In this document: in pieces, positions 54,435 through 61,879 of the stretch
Layout of the letters: each line of letters begins with the position of its first letter
How positions within the stretch are numbered: position 1 is the stretch's first letter
Assembly (NCBI GenBank): GCA_964393865.1
Contig: CAYMUW010000002.1
Coordinates: 1 to 64,000 of the forward strand
Direction of reading: 5' to 3'
Origin: Suilimivivens sp964393865
GTDB lineage: Bacteria; Bacillota; Clostridia; Lachnospirales; Lachnospiraceae
DNA length: 64,000 nucleotides
Notes under the pieces: generated by a model
What the model was told of the DNA's origin: nothing
Seen by the model: only the letters and a program-made list of their open reading frames with translations
Database searches by the model: none
Made by a program: the position numbers and the translations under genes

Positions 54435-54446
54435 ATTTATTATAAT
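54418..54446 (+). promoter_or_regulatory. SigA promoter of the DUF5050 gene
   Basis: TTGCAC, 17 bases, TATAAT, about 42 bases before the ATG at 54488. Confidence 0.75.
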
Positions 54447-54487
54447 ATATCTTATCAGAAAACATTCATCGATAAAAGGAGTCTGTT

Positions 54488-55513
54488 ATGAAAAAGAACT
54501 GGAAAGTCTTACTCTTTGCGGCTATTATCCTGCTGGCGCTGATTCTGTCCGGCGTGTATTCCGCCTTATCCTCCAGAGTTCCCCACAATGATCCTTCGGT
54601 TACCGGGAACACTGCCGGAAATTTAAATAACGGCGGACTTTTTGCCGAGGGAAATGGCAGGGTTTACTTTTCCAATGCTTATGACAATGGCTGCCTTTAC
54701 TCCATGAATGCCGATGAAACCGATTTGCAGAAGCTAACCAGCTCACAGGTAAATTCCATCAATACCGCAGGGGACTATCTCTATTATTATATGGATAGCT
54801 CTAACGGCGGCGTCGGCCTTGGCTATGTACTCCGCACTTACGGCGTTTACCGTTCCAAAACAAACGGCAAAGACACAAAATGCCTGGACAGAAATGCTTC
54901 CGTTACCATGCAGCTCTGCGGCGATTATCTCTATTATCAAAGGTATAACAACACCGATTTCACCCAGCTGTATAAGGTGAAAACCGACCAGTCCGAAAAC
55001 ACCCTTGTTTACGATGGTGTAATCAATCCCGCCGCCTGCCATAACGGCATCATATACTTTAACGGCACCGAGGATAACCACTACCTTTATGCGCTTAATA
55101 CCGCTAACGACACCATATCCACTGTTTATCAGGGCAATCTCTGGTATCCTGTATGGCAGGACGACTACATTTACTACATGGATGTATCCTCCGATTACAG
55201 GCTGTGCCGCCTTTCTCTTTCCGCAAACACCGTGGAAATCCTGACCAACGACAGAGTGGACGCCTTTAATGTGGGGGAAAACTATATTTACTACCAGCGT
55301 AATTCTGTTTCCCAGCCTGCCCTGATGCGGATGGCACTGGATGGAAGCAGTCCTGAAATCATTGCCGAGGGAAACTTCTCCAACATCAATCTCACCTCAA
55401 ACTATGCCTATTTTTCTGCATTTGGAGCAGATACGCCTGTGTACCATACACCGGTAAACGGTCCTGTCAACGTAACCACTTTTCAGGCAGCAGCCGAAGC
55501 CGCCTTACAATAA
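54488..55513 (+). CDS. Membrane-anchored DUF5050-type beta-propeller protein
   Basis: One N-terminal membrane segment (about residues 6-24) anchors an extracytoplasmic domain. That domain is built from repeated units of the type GDYLYYYMDSSNG, GDYLYYQRYNN, DDYIYYMDVSSDY and ENYIYYQRNSV, which is the DUF5050 propeller pattern. There is no catalytic motif. Such proteins are common on Lachnospiraceae cell surfaces; their ligands are unknown. AAAGGAG precedes the ATG. It is convergent with the DUF6472 gene. Confidence 0.82.
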   Translation: MKKNWKVLLFAAIILLALILSGVYSALSSRVPHNDPSVTGNTAGNLNNGGLFAEGNGRVYFSNAYDNGCLYSMNADETDLQKLTSSQVNSINTAGDYLYYYMDSSNGGVGLGYVLRTYGVYRSKTNGKDTKCLDRNASVTMQLCGDYLYYQRYNNTDFTQLYKVKTDQSENTLVYDGVINPAACHNGIIYFNGTEDNHYLYALNTANDTISTVYQGNLWYPVWQDDYIYYMDVSSDYRLCRLSLSANTVEILTNDRVDAFNVGENYIYYQRNSVSQPALMRMALDGSSPEIIAEGNFSNINLTSNYAYFSAFGADTPVYHTPVNGPVNVTTFQAAAEAALQ

Positions 55514-55542
55514 CGGGCGCCGCCTACCGCCTGCAAACAAGG

Positions 55543-55740
55543 CTACATCTGCTTTCTGACAATGAGGTATTCGTCTCCGGGCTGATAATAAGGGCAGTCT
55601 TTGTAGGAGTCTGCCAAAAATCTGGCCATCTCATCCTCATCCAGATCCATTTCACAGGTATAACACTCATAATCCTCATCATAAACGTAATTATTGCATT
55701 GCTCGCAATTACTTTTGGTTCTGTTCTTTTCCTTTTTCAC
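55543..55740 (-). CDS. Small cysteine-rich protein, DUF6472 type
   Basis: A 65-residue acidic protein with two CxxC-like pairs (NCEQCNNYVYDEDYECYTC), a likely zinc knuckle, then DLDEDEMARFLADSYKDCPYYQ. The start is a GTG. It resembles the DUF6472 family of Lachnospiraceae, of unknown function; that assignment is from memory. It lies eight bases after the folate operon genes and is probably co-transcribed. Confidence 0.78.
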   Translation of the reverse strand: MKKEKNRTKSNCEQCNNYVYDEDYECYTCEMDLDEDEMARFLADSYKDCPYYQPGDEYLIVRKQM

Positions 55741-55747
55741 TTTGCTC

Positions 55748-56662
55748 TCATGCCTTTCCTGCTGACACTTCCTGTTTTTCCGTGCTCTTCTGCCCTTCCA
55801 CGGGCTCCTGTATCTTCTTAAGCTCTTGTATCTCCTTAAGCTCTTGTTTATTCTTCAGTTCCTTAAGCATCTGCTTTACGCTTTTGCCTGTAACCGGATT
55901 TTTGTAATAGGGACAAAGCCCGGAAAGCGGCTCTAAAACAAACATCCTGTTTTCCATATCGGGATGGGGTACCGTTAATTGGGGATCATCCGATACATAC
56001 CCCCGATAAAAAAGAATATCCAAATCCAATGTTCTGGGCCCCCAATGAACCTTTTTCTCCCTTCCTGCTTCCTTCTCCAATTCATGCAGAAACTCAAGAA
56101 GCTCTTCCGGCGTCAAAAGGGTCTCCAGTCCTATGGCTCCGTTTAAAAAGTCCTCCTGCTCCACTCCCCCGTAGGGCTTTGTGGTAATGAAATCGGAGCA
56201 TTTCACGTTTCTGATCTCCTGACAGTCATTCAGTCTTTCAACCGCTCTGTCCATATATCCCCTGCGGTCTCCCATATTGGAACCAATTCCCAGATAAACC
56301 TGCTTCCAACCTCTCCTGATCTGTACGGATACACTGGAAAGCGGTAAGCCGATGGGCGCATGAGGCTTTCTGATTTCAAGCTCCAGCTCCCTAATCAGTG
56401 GAAATTCCAACAGCAGCTCCTTAGCCAGATGCTCCGCCGCCGCCTCAATCAAAAGAAAGGTATGCTCCTTTAAATATCTGCTGATGAAATGACAAACCTC
56501 CCCATAATGGGTGGAAAAGTTTAATTCATCCTTCTGTCCCGCTGACCTTAAATCCGTACTAAGAACGGCATTCACATAAAACATCTGTCCCTTTCTGGTT
56601 TCCTCCGAAAACACGCCATGGCCGGCATAAACCTGAAGCTCTTCTATCTTAATAAAATCCAT
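55748..56662 (-). CDS. folBK: Fused dihydroneopterin aldolase / HPPK (FolB-FolK)
   Basis: Two folate steps in one chain. Residues 1-118 are FolB (YAGHGVFSEETRKGQMFYVN). Residues 119-260 are 6-hydroxymethyl-7,8-dihydropterin pyrophosphokinase (YLGIGSNMGDRRGYMDRAV, GPRTLDLDILFY, PHPDMENRMFVLEPL). A Glu/Lys/Gln-rich tail of about 40 residues follows, with repeats such as ELKEIQELKKIQE; it is not part of either enzyme. The start overlaps folP by 14 bases. Confidence 0.94.
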   Translation of the reverse strand: MDFIKIEELQVYAGHGVFSEETRKGQMFYVNAVLSTDLRSAGQKDELNFSTHYGEVCHFISRYLKEHTFLLIEAAAEHLAKELLLEFPLIRELELEIRKPHAPIGLPLSSVSVQIRRGWKQVYLGIGSNMGDRRGYMDRAVERLNDCQEIRNVKCSDFITTKPYGGVEQEDFLNGAIGLETLLTPEELLEFLHELEKEAGREKKVHWGPRTLDLDILFYRGYVSDDPQLTVPHPDMENRMFVLEPLSGLCPYYKNPVTGKSVKQMLKELKNKQELKEIQELKKIQEPVEGQKSTEKQEVSAGKA

Positions 56663-57482
56663 TGCAAACCTCCCCGGCAGCCTCCCGTATTGCCTCCGTC
56701 ATTTTAACGGCGCGCACATTTTCCTTCACATCATGCACCCTGACAATACCGCAGCCCTTCATCACGCCAAACACGGTAGTCACAAGAGTTCCCTCCAGCC
56801 GCTCATTTACCGGCAGATCAAGAGTAAGTCCGATCACGGATTTTCTGCTGGTTCCGAGAAGCAGTGGATAGCCCAGCGTTTTTAACTGCTCCAGCTTACC
56901 GAGCATTTCCAGATTATGCTCTCTGGTCTTGCCAAATCCCACCCCCGGATCAAGAATAATCTGTTCATCCGAAATTCCGGCCCTGTGGGCGATAGCAATG
57001 CTTTCCCCAAGATCGGAAATCACATCTTCCATAAAGCTTTCATAAACCGCTTCCGCTCTGTTATGCATCAGCACACAGGGCACCTGTGCCTCTCCCAGCA
57101 CCTGCGCCATCCTGTCATCATACTTTAGTCCCCAGATATCGTTAATCAAATCTGCCCCCGCCAGTATCCCGGCTCTTGCCACCTCTCCCTTGCAGGTATC
57201 CAGCGAAACGGGAACCTGAAAGCGCTTTTTCACTTCTTCAATGACAGGAAGCACTCTTTCTATCTCCTCCTGTACGGGAAGGGGCTGATATCCCGGCCTG
57301 GTGGACTCTCCGCCGATATCTAAAATATCCATTCCCTGATCCAGCATTTCCTGCACATGAAAAAGCGCCTGATCCAACCGATTGAACTTTCCGCCGTCAG
57401 AAAAGGAATCCGGCGTCACATTTAATATTCCCATGACATAAGTGTGGTTCTTTAAATCAAACTCACGATTTCCTATTTTCAT
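56649..57482 (-). CDS. folP: Dihydropteroate synthase
   Basis: Joins p-aminobenzoate to the pterin pyrophosphate; the target of sulfonamides. The two signatures MGILNVTPDSFSDGG and DIGGESTRPGYQ are intact, as is LLGTSRKSVIG. The 277 residues are normal. It lies 58 bases after the HD gene. Confidence 0.96.
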   Translation of the reverse strand: MKIGNREFDLKNHTYVMGILNVTPDSFSDGGKFNRLDQALFHVQEMLDQGMDILDIGGESTRPGYQPLPVQEEIERVLPVIEEVKKRFQVPVSLDTCKGEVARAGILAGADLINDIWGLKYDDRMAQVLGEAQVPCVLMHNRAEAVYESFMEDVISDLGESIAIAHRAGISDEQIILDPGVGFGKTREHNLEMLGKLEQLKTLGYPLLLGTSRKSVIGLTLDLPVNERLEGTLVTTVFGVMKGCGIVRVHDVKENVRAVKMTEAIREAAGEVCNGFY

Positions 57483-57540
57483 ATTTATTTAACCTCATTT
57501 CTGCACCTTATTCTGCGTCCGGACCACATCATAATCCCTG

Positions 57541-58029
57541 TTACAGAATCAGCTTCTTATTCTTTTTGCCCTGCTTCCAGTCGCATTCCGGTTCCGCCTT
57601 GCAGGCAAAGCAGGGACGGCTCAGCTTATCCGCACGATAAAGGAGCCCTGACAGAGATTTTTCTTCTTTGATGTCACTGTTTCGGTGATTGCCGATAGCC
57701 TCTAAGATATATTTTTGTTCCTCGCCGGTAAACCCGCAGTCCTCAAGAATTTCCGGTGAAAGCATCACACCGGCCTTCTCATGGGGCGTACCGTCCTGAT
57801 ACTGCATCCATCTCCCAACATCGTGTAACAGTGCGGCACCGTAAATCAATTCTCTTTCTATCCCATAGCCTTCCGTCTCGTTTAAAATCACTGCCAGCCT
57901 TGCCACATCCAGAAAATGCCCCATATTATGATGGCAGAAGCGCCGCTGCGCCTCTGCCTCCTCGTTCTTAGCTAAATATTTCCTGTATTTTGGATGCTCC
58001 AAGATCCGGTTTGCCCTCTCCATTCTCAT
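57541..58029 (-). CDS. HD-domain hydrolase in the folate operon
   Basis: A 162-residue HD-superfamily protein with the metal ligands in MGHFLDVARL (His), ALLHDVGRWMQ (His-Asp) and YRADKLSRP (Asp). It ends with a Cys cluster, CFACKAEPEC. The gene starts directly after the folE stop (TAAATG), or two codons later at 58023 with better spacing. Its fixed place between folE and folP makes it a candidate for the missing dihydroneopterin triphosphate dephosphorylation step; this is inference. Confidence 0.88.
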   Translation of the reverse strand: MRMERANRILEHPKYRKYLAKNEEAEAQRRFCHHNMGHFLDVARLAVILNETEGYGIERELIYGAALLHDVGRWMQYQDGTPHEKAGVMLSPEILEDCGFTGEEQKYILEAIGNHRNSDIKEEKSLSGLLYRADKLSRPCFACKAEPECDWKQGKKNKKLIL

Positions 58030-58590
58030 TTACCTCTGCTTCACCATATCCATAAAAAGACTTCTCAGGCTCTCGTCCTGCTCAAACAGTCCGCGGCAGA
58101 TCACGGTTACCGTTTGGCTTCCCGGCTTTTTCACGCCCCGCATGGTCATGCACATATGCTCTGCCTCTGCCATAACCATAACGCCCTTTGGCTTTAAGTG
58201 CTCCATAATGGCGTCGGCAATCTGTGCGGTAAGCTTTTCCTGTATCTGAAGCCTTCTTGCATATACCTCCACGGTCCGGGCCAGCTTACTGATTCCCACC
58301 ACTTTTCCGTCCGGGATATAAGCAATATGTATTTTCCCGAAAAAAGGCATGATGTGATGCTCACAAATGGAATAAAACCCAATGTCCTTCTCTAAAACAA
58401 TCTGATTATCCTGTGCCGTAAAGGTTTTTACAAGATGCTCCCCGGCAGAAGCGTCCATTCCCTCAAGAAGCTCCTCATACATCCGTGCCACCCTGGCCGG
58501 GGTTTCCCTAAGTCCTTCTCTATCGCAGTCCTCTCCGATTCCTTCAAGGAGCATTTTCACTGCCGCTTCAACTTTCTCTTTGTTTACCAT
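58030..58590 (-). CDS. folE: GTP cyclohydrolase I
   Basis: Converts GTP to 7,8-dihydroneopterin triphosphate, the entry to folate. GFYSICEHHIMPFFGKIHIA carries the zinc-binding Cys-His ligands, and the SKLARTVEVYARRLQIQEKL and MCMTMRGVKKPGS segments are typical. The 186 residues are standard. The start lies inside the folC 3' end with GGGAGAG upstream. Confidence 0.96.
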   Translation of the reverse strand: MVNKEKVEAAVKMLLEGIGEDCDREGLRETPARVARMYEELLEGMDASAGEHLVKTFTAQDNQIVLEKDIGFYSICEHHIMPFFGKIHIAYIPDGKVVGISKLARTVEVYARRLQIQEKLTAQIADAIMEHLKPKGVMVMAEAEHMCMTMRGVKKPGSQTVTVICRGLFEQDESLRSLFMDMVKQR

Positions 58591-59908
58591 GTGAGTCTCT
58601 CCCGATATCCTTTCTACTCTTTTTATCAGAGACAGATTCCACGAACCTGATCAGATTTCCGAGATACGACAAAGAACCAAAGGCAATGATTACCGTATCC
58701 TTGTCCGCCAGCAGATAGGCAAGCTCTACCGCCTCCTGCACGCTGTCCACAGATGTAACATTGCTGTGGTATTCTCCTGCCATACAGGCCAGCTCATAGG
58801 AAGACATTCCCCTCTCCCCCGGTGTAGGAACCGTCAGTATCTGCTGCGCCAGAGGACAGGTCGCTTTCAATATCTCACTTTGTTCCTTGTCTCTCAATAT
58901 TCCTATTATATATATAATTCTCCTGTTTGTAAAATAAAAACGAACAGACTCCGCAAGCCTGGCCGCTCCGTCCCGATTGTGGGCTCCGTCCGCAATAAAC
59001 AAGGGCTTTTTTTCTATTACCTGAAATCTGCCCGGCCAACTTGCGCATAAAAGTCCTTTGTAGACAGCAGACTCCTTAACCGGAAAACCTGCCCTGGTCA
59101 GCTCTTCCATTGCCTTCACTGCCAGCATGGCATTTTCAATCTGATATTTTCCTGCCATGGTAATGGTAAGATCACGGTAACCGCCATAATGGAAGCTCTG
59201 CTTCTCCAGGCTGCTTTTGACGCCTGTCTGCTCCGCCGAGTCAACTATGGTCAGCGGAACGTCAAGCTCCTCCGCTTTCTGCCGAAGCACCTGCATCACC
59301 TCGTCATCCCCTTTCAGGGCAACCGCTCTTGAACCGGGCTTCATAATTCCCGCTTTGTTCCCGGCAATCTGGGAAAGGCTCTTTCCCAAAACACCCATAT
59401 GATCCAGACTGATGGAAGTAAATACCTCCACCACCGTTGTTTGAATCACGTTGGTGGCATCCAAAAGGCCGCCCAGGCCGGTTTCCAAAACCACAATATC
59501 GCATTGATGCTCCTTAAAATAATAAAATGCCATGGCGGTTTCAAGTTCAAAGGCGGTGGGGTGAGGCTTTCCTTCCGCAACAAGCTCCTCACACAGCCCC
59601 TTCATCAGCTCCATCAGCTCACAAAGCTCCTTCTTGCTTATGGACTTGCCGTTTATCTGCATCCGCTCCCGATATTCAAAAATCGTAGGGGAAATATATC
59701 TTCCTACCCGATAGCCTGCCGCCTTTAATATTTCCGAGCAAAAGGCAAGCACCGAACCCTTACCGTTGGTTCCTGCAATATGAATAAACTTCAGCTCATT
59801 CTGCGGATTATGAAGCTTTCCGCAAAGGTTTGACACACTGCCAAGTCCGGGAACGCTTCCGTATTTTTTTAATTCGTCTGCATAATCCAATACTTCCTGA
59901 TAATTCAT
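58568..59908 (-). CDS. folC: Folylpolyglutamate / dihydrofolate synthase
   Basis: Adds glutamate to folates. HIAGTNGKGSVLAFCSEILK is the ATP loop; SPTIFEYRERMQING and LETGLGGLLDATN are the family's folate and Mg motifs. The 446 residues are full length. It is the first gene of the folate operon. The upstream region has a perfect TTGACA on the minus strand but a poor -10. Confidence 0.95.
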   Translation of the reverse strand: MNYQEVLDYADELKKYGSVPGLGSVSNLCGKLHNPQNELKFIHIAGTNGKGSVLAFCSEILKAAGYRVGRYISPTIFEYRERMQINGKSISKKELCELMELMKGLCEELVAEGKPHPTAFELETAMAFYYFKEHQCDIVVLETGLGGLLDATNVIQTTVVEVFTSISLDHMGVLGKSLSQIAGNKAGIMKPGSRAVALKGDDEVMQVLRQKAEELDVPLTIVDSAEQTGVKSSLEKQSFHYGGYRDLTITMAGKYQIENAMLAVKAMEELTRAGFPVKESAVYKGLLCASWPGRFQVIEKKPLFIADGAHNRDGAARLAESVRFYFTNRRIIYIIGILRDKEQSEILKATCPLAQQILTVPTPGERGMSSYELACMAGEYHSNVTSVDSVQEAVELAYLLADKDTVIIAFGSLSYLGNLIRFVESVSDKKSRKDIGRDSHGKQRES

Positions 59909-59953
59909 TTCTTCATTTACTCTCTTTCCTGCATTGCCCGCCGCCTATTCAAT

Positions 59954-59982
59954 GAATAATTTTTCTTTTCTATGCCATACTA
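59954..59982 (+). promoter_or_regulatory. SigG-type promoter of the PF06541 gene
   Basis: TGAATA (59953-59958), 17 bases, CATACTA (59976-59982). Both elements match the forespore SigG consensus fully, and the gene starts 33 bases later. It is the best SigG-type site I found in the window. Confidence 0.6.
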
Positions 59983-60015
59983 ATATCAAAAAACTGTCAA
60001 AGGACGGATTCGATC

Positions 60016-60414
60016 ATGCTGAAAAACTTTTTCAAATGCGGCCTTACCGGCTGGTGCATGGAAATCATCTTCACTGCGCTTGACTCCTTAAGGCGCCGTG
60101 ATATGCGCCTGATGGGCCAAACCTCCCTGTGGATGTTTCCGATCTACGGAAGCGCCTGCTTTCTTTCTCTTCTGTACAAGCCCCTGAAAAATTTCCCTGC
60201 TTACCTGCGGGGGCTGATCTATGCAGTATGTATTTATGCGGGAGAATATCTCACCGGACACTTTCTGGACAAGCACCGCATGTGCCCCTGGAACTACGAA
60301 AATTCCAGATGGCATATCCGCCGGATTATCCGCCTGGACTACTTTCCTAACTGGGTTTTGGCGGGACTGCTTTTCGAAAAGATATTACATTGCAATCATG
60401 AGAAGGCGGTATGA
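60016..60414 (+). CDS. PF06541-type (putative ABC-transporter type IV) membrane protein
   Basis: A 132-residue membrane protein with about four hydrophobic helices. The start GLTGWCMEIIFTALDSL and SLWMFPIYGSACFLSL match the family once called ABC_trans_CmpB. It has no ATPase partner here, and its function is unknown. A SigG-type promoter upstream suggests forespore expression, so it may be a spore membrane protein. AAAGGACGG precedes the ATG. A hairpin overlaps its stop codon. Confidence 0.8.
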   Translation: MLKNFFKCGLTGWCMEIIFTALDSLRRRDMRLMGQTSLWMFPIYGSACFLSLLYKPLKNFPAYLRGLIYAVCIYAGEYLTGHFLDKHRMCPWNYENSRWHIRRIIRLDYFPNWVLAGLLFEKILHCNHEKAV

Positions 60415-60431
60415 AAACTTCATACCGCCTT
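60403..60431. terminator. Bidirectional terminator hairpin
   Basis: A perfect 13-bp stem (60403-60415 with 60419-60431) with a 3-base loop lies between convergent genes and includes the stop codon of the PF06541 gene. The T tracts are short on both sides. Confidence 0.65.
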
Positions 60432-60453
60432 TGATGCTTGTTTCCCTATTCAC

Positions 60454-60837
60454 TTAATCTAGCATATCTCCATCCAGATCGTCAACGCCTGCGCCGATAT
60501 CCAGCATATTTAAGGTACGTCTCTTAATTCTTGCCTGCTCGGAGGTTTCCAAAATGAAATTCTTGACCTCCCTGGAATTTTTAATATGTACCAGCGGAAG
60601 CTTCGGATGCGTGGTATCACCCGTATAGCAGATAACCGTTCCCAGTCCGAAAATTCTCTCTGCCAGAGAAGTCACCAACTCTACATCCTGAACCTTATAC
60701 ATATAGCAGTCATTTTCCACCTTTTTGAAGAAACCGCTGTTGATCGTGATGGTATTTTCCTTAATATAGTATTTTGTAAAGGTAAACGGCAGTCCAAAAA
60801 ACAACCATCTTTTTCTTTCTACAAACTCTGTTGCCAT
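60454..60837 (-). CDS. PH-domain-like protein
   Basis: A 127-residue soluble protein with a bacterial PH-like (YdbS/YvbH-type) beta-rich core, TKYYIKENTITINSGFFKKV and MYKVQDVELVTSLAERIFGLGTV. It ends in an acidic Asp-rich tail. Its ligand is unknown. It is downstream of nrdR by 36 bases and probably shares its transcript. Confidence 0.75.
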   Translation of the reverse strand: MATEFVERKRWLFFGLPFTFTKYYIKENTITINSGFFKKVENDCYMYKVQDVELVTSLAERIFGLGTVICYTGDTTHPKLPLVHIKNSREVKNFILETSEQARIKRRTLNMLDIGAGVDDLDGDMLD

Positions 60838-60873
60838 ATTGTTTCTCCTTCATCGCCGCCCTGCGGCTATCCT

Positions 60874-61323
60874 TTATTTCAAAACCTTCTTGAGTTCGTC
60901 CATGAAGGTGTTGATATCCTTAAATTCCCTGTATACGGAAGCAAAACGCACATAGGCAACCGCCTCTAAATCCTTCAGCTTATTCATCACCAGCTCTCCG
61001 ATAATCCGGCTGGGTATTTCCTTCTCTTCTCTGCTGAAAATCTCCGTTTCCACCTCGTCTATCAGCTGCTTAATCTGATTGGCGCTGATCGGACGTTTAT
61101 GGCACGCACGAAGCACACCTGCCTCTATTTTGGATCTATCATAGGTTTCCCTGTTGTTATCCTTTTTGATGACAATAAGCGGAATAGTCTCTACCTTCTC
61201 ATAGGTGGTAAAACGTTTATCACACTCATCACATACACGGCGGCGTCTGATGGAATTATTTTCCTCCGCCGGTCTGGAATCAATTACTCTGGTATTTTCA
61301 TGGCCGCAAAACGGACATTTCAT
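60874..61323 (-). CDS. nrdR: Transcriptional repressor NrdR
   Basis: An ATP/dATP-sensing repressor of ribonucleotide reductase genes. An N-terminal zinc ribbon (MKCPFCGHENTRVIDSR and RRVCDECDKRFTTYE) is followed by an ATP-cone (IVIKKDNNRETYDRSKIEAG). I start at 61323 behind GGAGGGAAG (149 residues). No nrd genes are in the window. It is transcribed divergently from sigG. Confidence 0.95.
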   Translation of the reverse strand: MKCPFCGHENTRVIDSRPAEENNSIRRRRVCDECDKRFTTYEKVETIPLIVIKKDNNRETYDRSKIEAGVLRACHKRPISANQIKQLIDEVETEIFSREEKEIPSRIIGELVMNKLKDLEAVAYVRFASVYREFKDINTFMDELKKVLK

Positions 61324-61356
61324 ATCGCTTCCCTCCCTCATCTGCCCTTTGCGTAT

Positions 61357-61385
61357 ATTATATTTTGATAATTAAATTATGTCAA
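61357..61385 (-). promoter_or_regulatory. Consensus SigA promoter of nrdR
   Basis: TTGACA (61385-61380), 17 bases, TATAAT (61362-61357) on the minus strand: a perfect match. Confidence 0.85.
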
Positions 61386-61409
61386 CCATTTTATATTTGA
61401 AGTCTGCCA

Positions 61410-61440
61410 TGAATATTTTTCTGCCAAACGGTGAATGATT
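61410..61440 (+). promoter_or_regulatory. Candidate SigF/SigG promoter of sigG
   Basis: TGAATA (61410-61415) matches the SigG -35. AATGATT 18 bases on matches the SigG -10 at five of seven positions. An overlapping GGTGAATGATT (61430-61440) resembles a SigF -10. Overlapping SigF and SigG recognition is expected for this autoregulated gene. Confidence 0.4.
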
Positions 61441-61495
61441 TTATTACAGCGGAAATTTTGAAAGGCTGCAATGAAGATCAGGAGGATTTGCGCAG

Positions 61496-61879
61496 ATGGC
61501 TCAGGGAAAGGTGGAAATATGCGGAGTTAATACGGCAAAGCTGCCGCTTTTAAAGGCAGAGGAAAAGGAAAAGCTTTTTAAGCAGATAGAGGAAGGCGAT
61601 ACATCAGCAAGGCAGCAGTACATTGAAGGAAATCTGCGCCTTGTTTTAAGCGTTATCAAACGGTTTTCGGCCAGCAACGAAAACGTGGATGATTTGTTTC
61701 AAATCGGCTGCATCGGCTTGATTAAAGCCATCGATAATTTTGATTCCTCGCTGAATGTAAAATTCAGCACATATGCTGTACCTATGATTTACGGTTATGC
61801 TAATAGTATATTCCACCTATGCCAAAGCTTTGGCATAGGTGCTAAAAATCCCTCAGATAAATGTCAACACGTCCGTTGA
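61496..61879 (+). CDS. sigG: Sporulation sigma factor SigG, 5' part only (interrupted gene)
   Basis: Residues 1-98 match forespore sigma factor G closely: the N-terminal KVEICGVNTAKLPLLKAEEK, then EGNLRLVLSVIKRFSA and the region 2 segment VDDLFQIGCIGLIKAIDNFD. Next comes NVKFSTYAVPMI. Normal SigG continues with IGEIRRYLRDN and about 160 more residues. Here the match stops after Ile98 (61789), and 29 unrelated residues follow to a chance stop inside the recombinase gene on the other strand. Regions 2.4, 3 and 4, needed for promoter recognition, are absent. AGGAGG lies 10 bases before the ATG. The break coincides with an integrated element, so the 3' part is expected at its far end, outside the window. 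Confidence 0.93.
   Translation: MAQGKVEICGVNTAKLPLLKAEEKEKLFKQIEEGDTSARQQYIEGNLRLVLSVIKRFSASNENVDDLFQIGCIGLIKAIDNFDSSLNVKFSTYAVPMIYGYANSIFHLCQSFGIGAKNPSDKCQHVR
61784..61800. other. Left attachment junction in sigG (attL-like)
   Basis: sigG homology ends at 61789 in the codons for PMI. The following TACGGTTATGC is element DNA, apart from a few bases that may be shared by both att sites (ATGATT and GG are the likeliest). The exact crossover cannot be fixed without the right junction. Confidence 0.6.
61814..61841. repeat. Perfect 28-bp palindrome next to the recombinase stop codon
   Basis: CACCTATGCCAAAG followed immediately by its exact reverse complement, one base after which the recombinase stop codon begins. 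No T tract follows in either direction, so it is a poor intrinsic terminator. Its place, 25 bases from the sigG junction, suits a recombinase or accessory-factor site. Confidence 0.7.

Noticed and set aside
61784..61879. A simple frameshift or sequencing error as the cause of the sigG break
   Set aside because: No frame downstream of 61789 restores SigG sequence; instead an unrelated recombinase gene follows at once.
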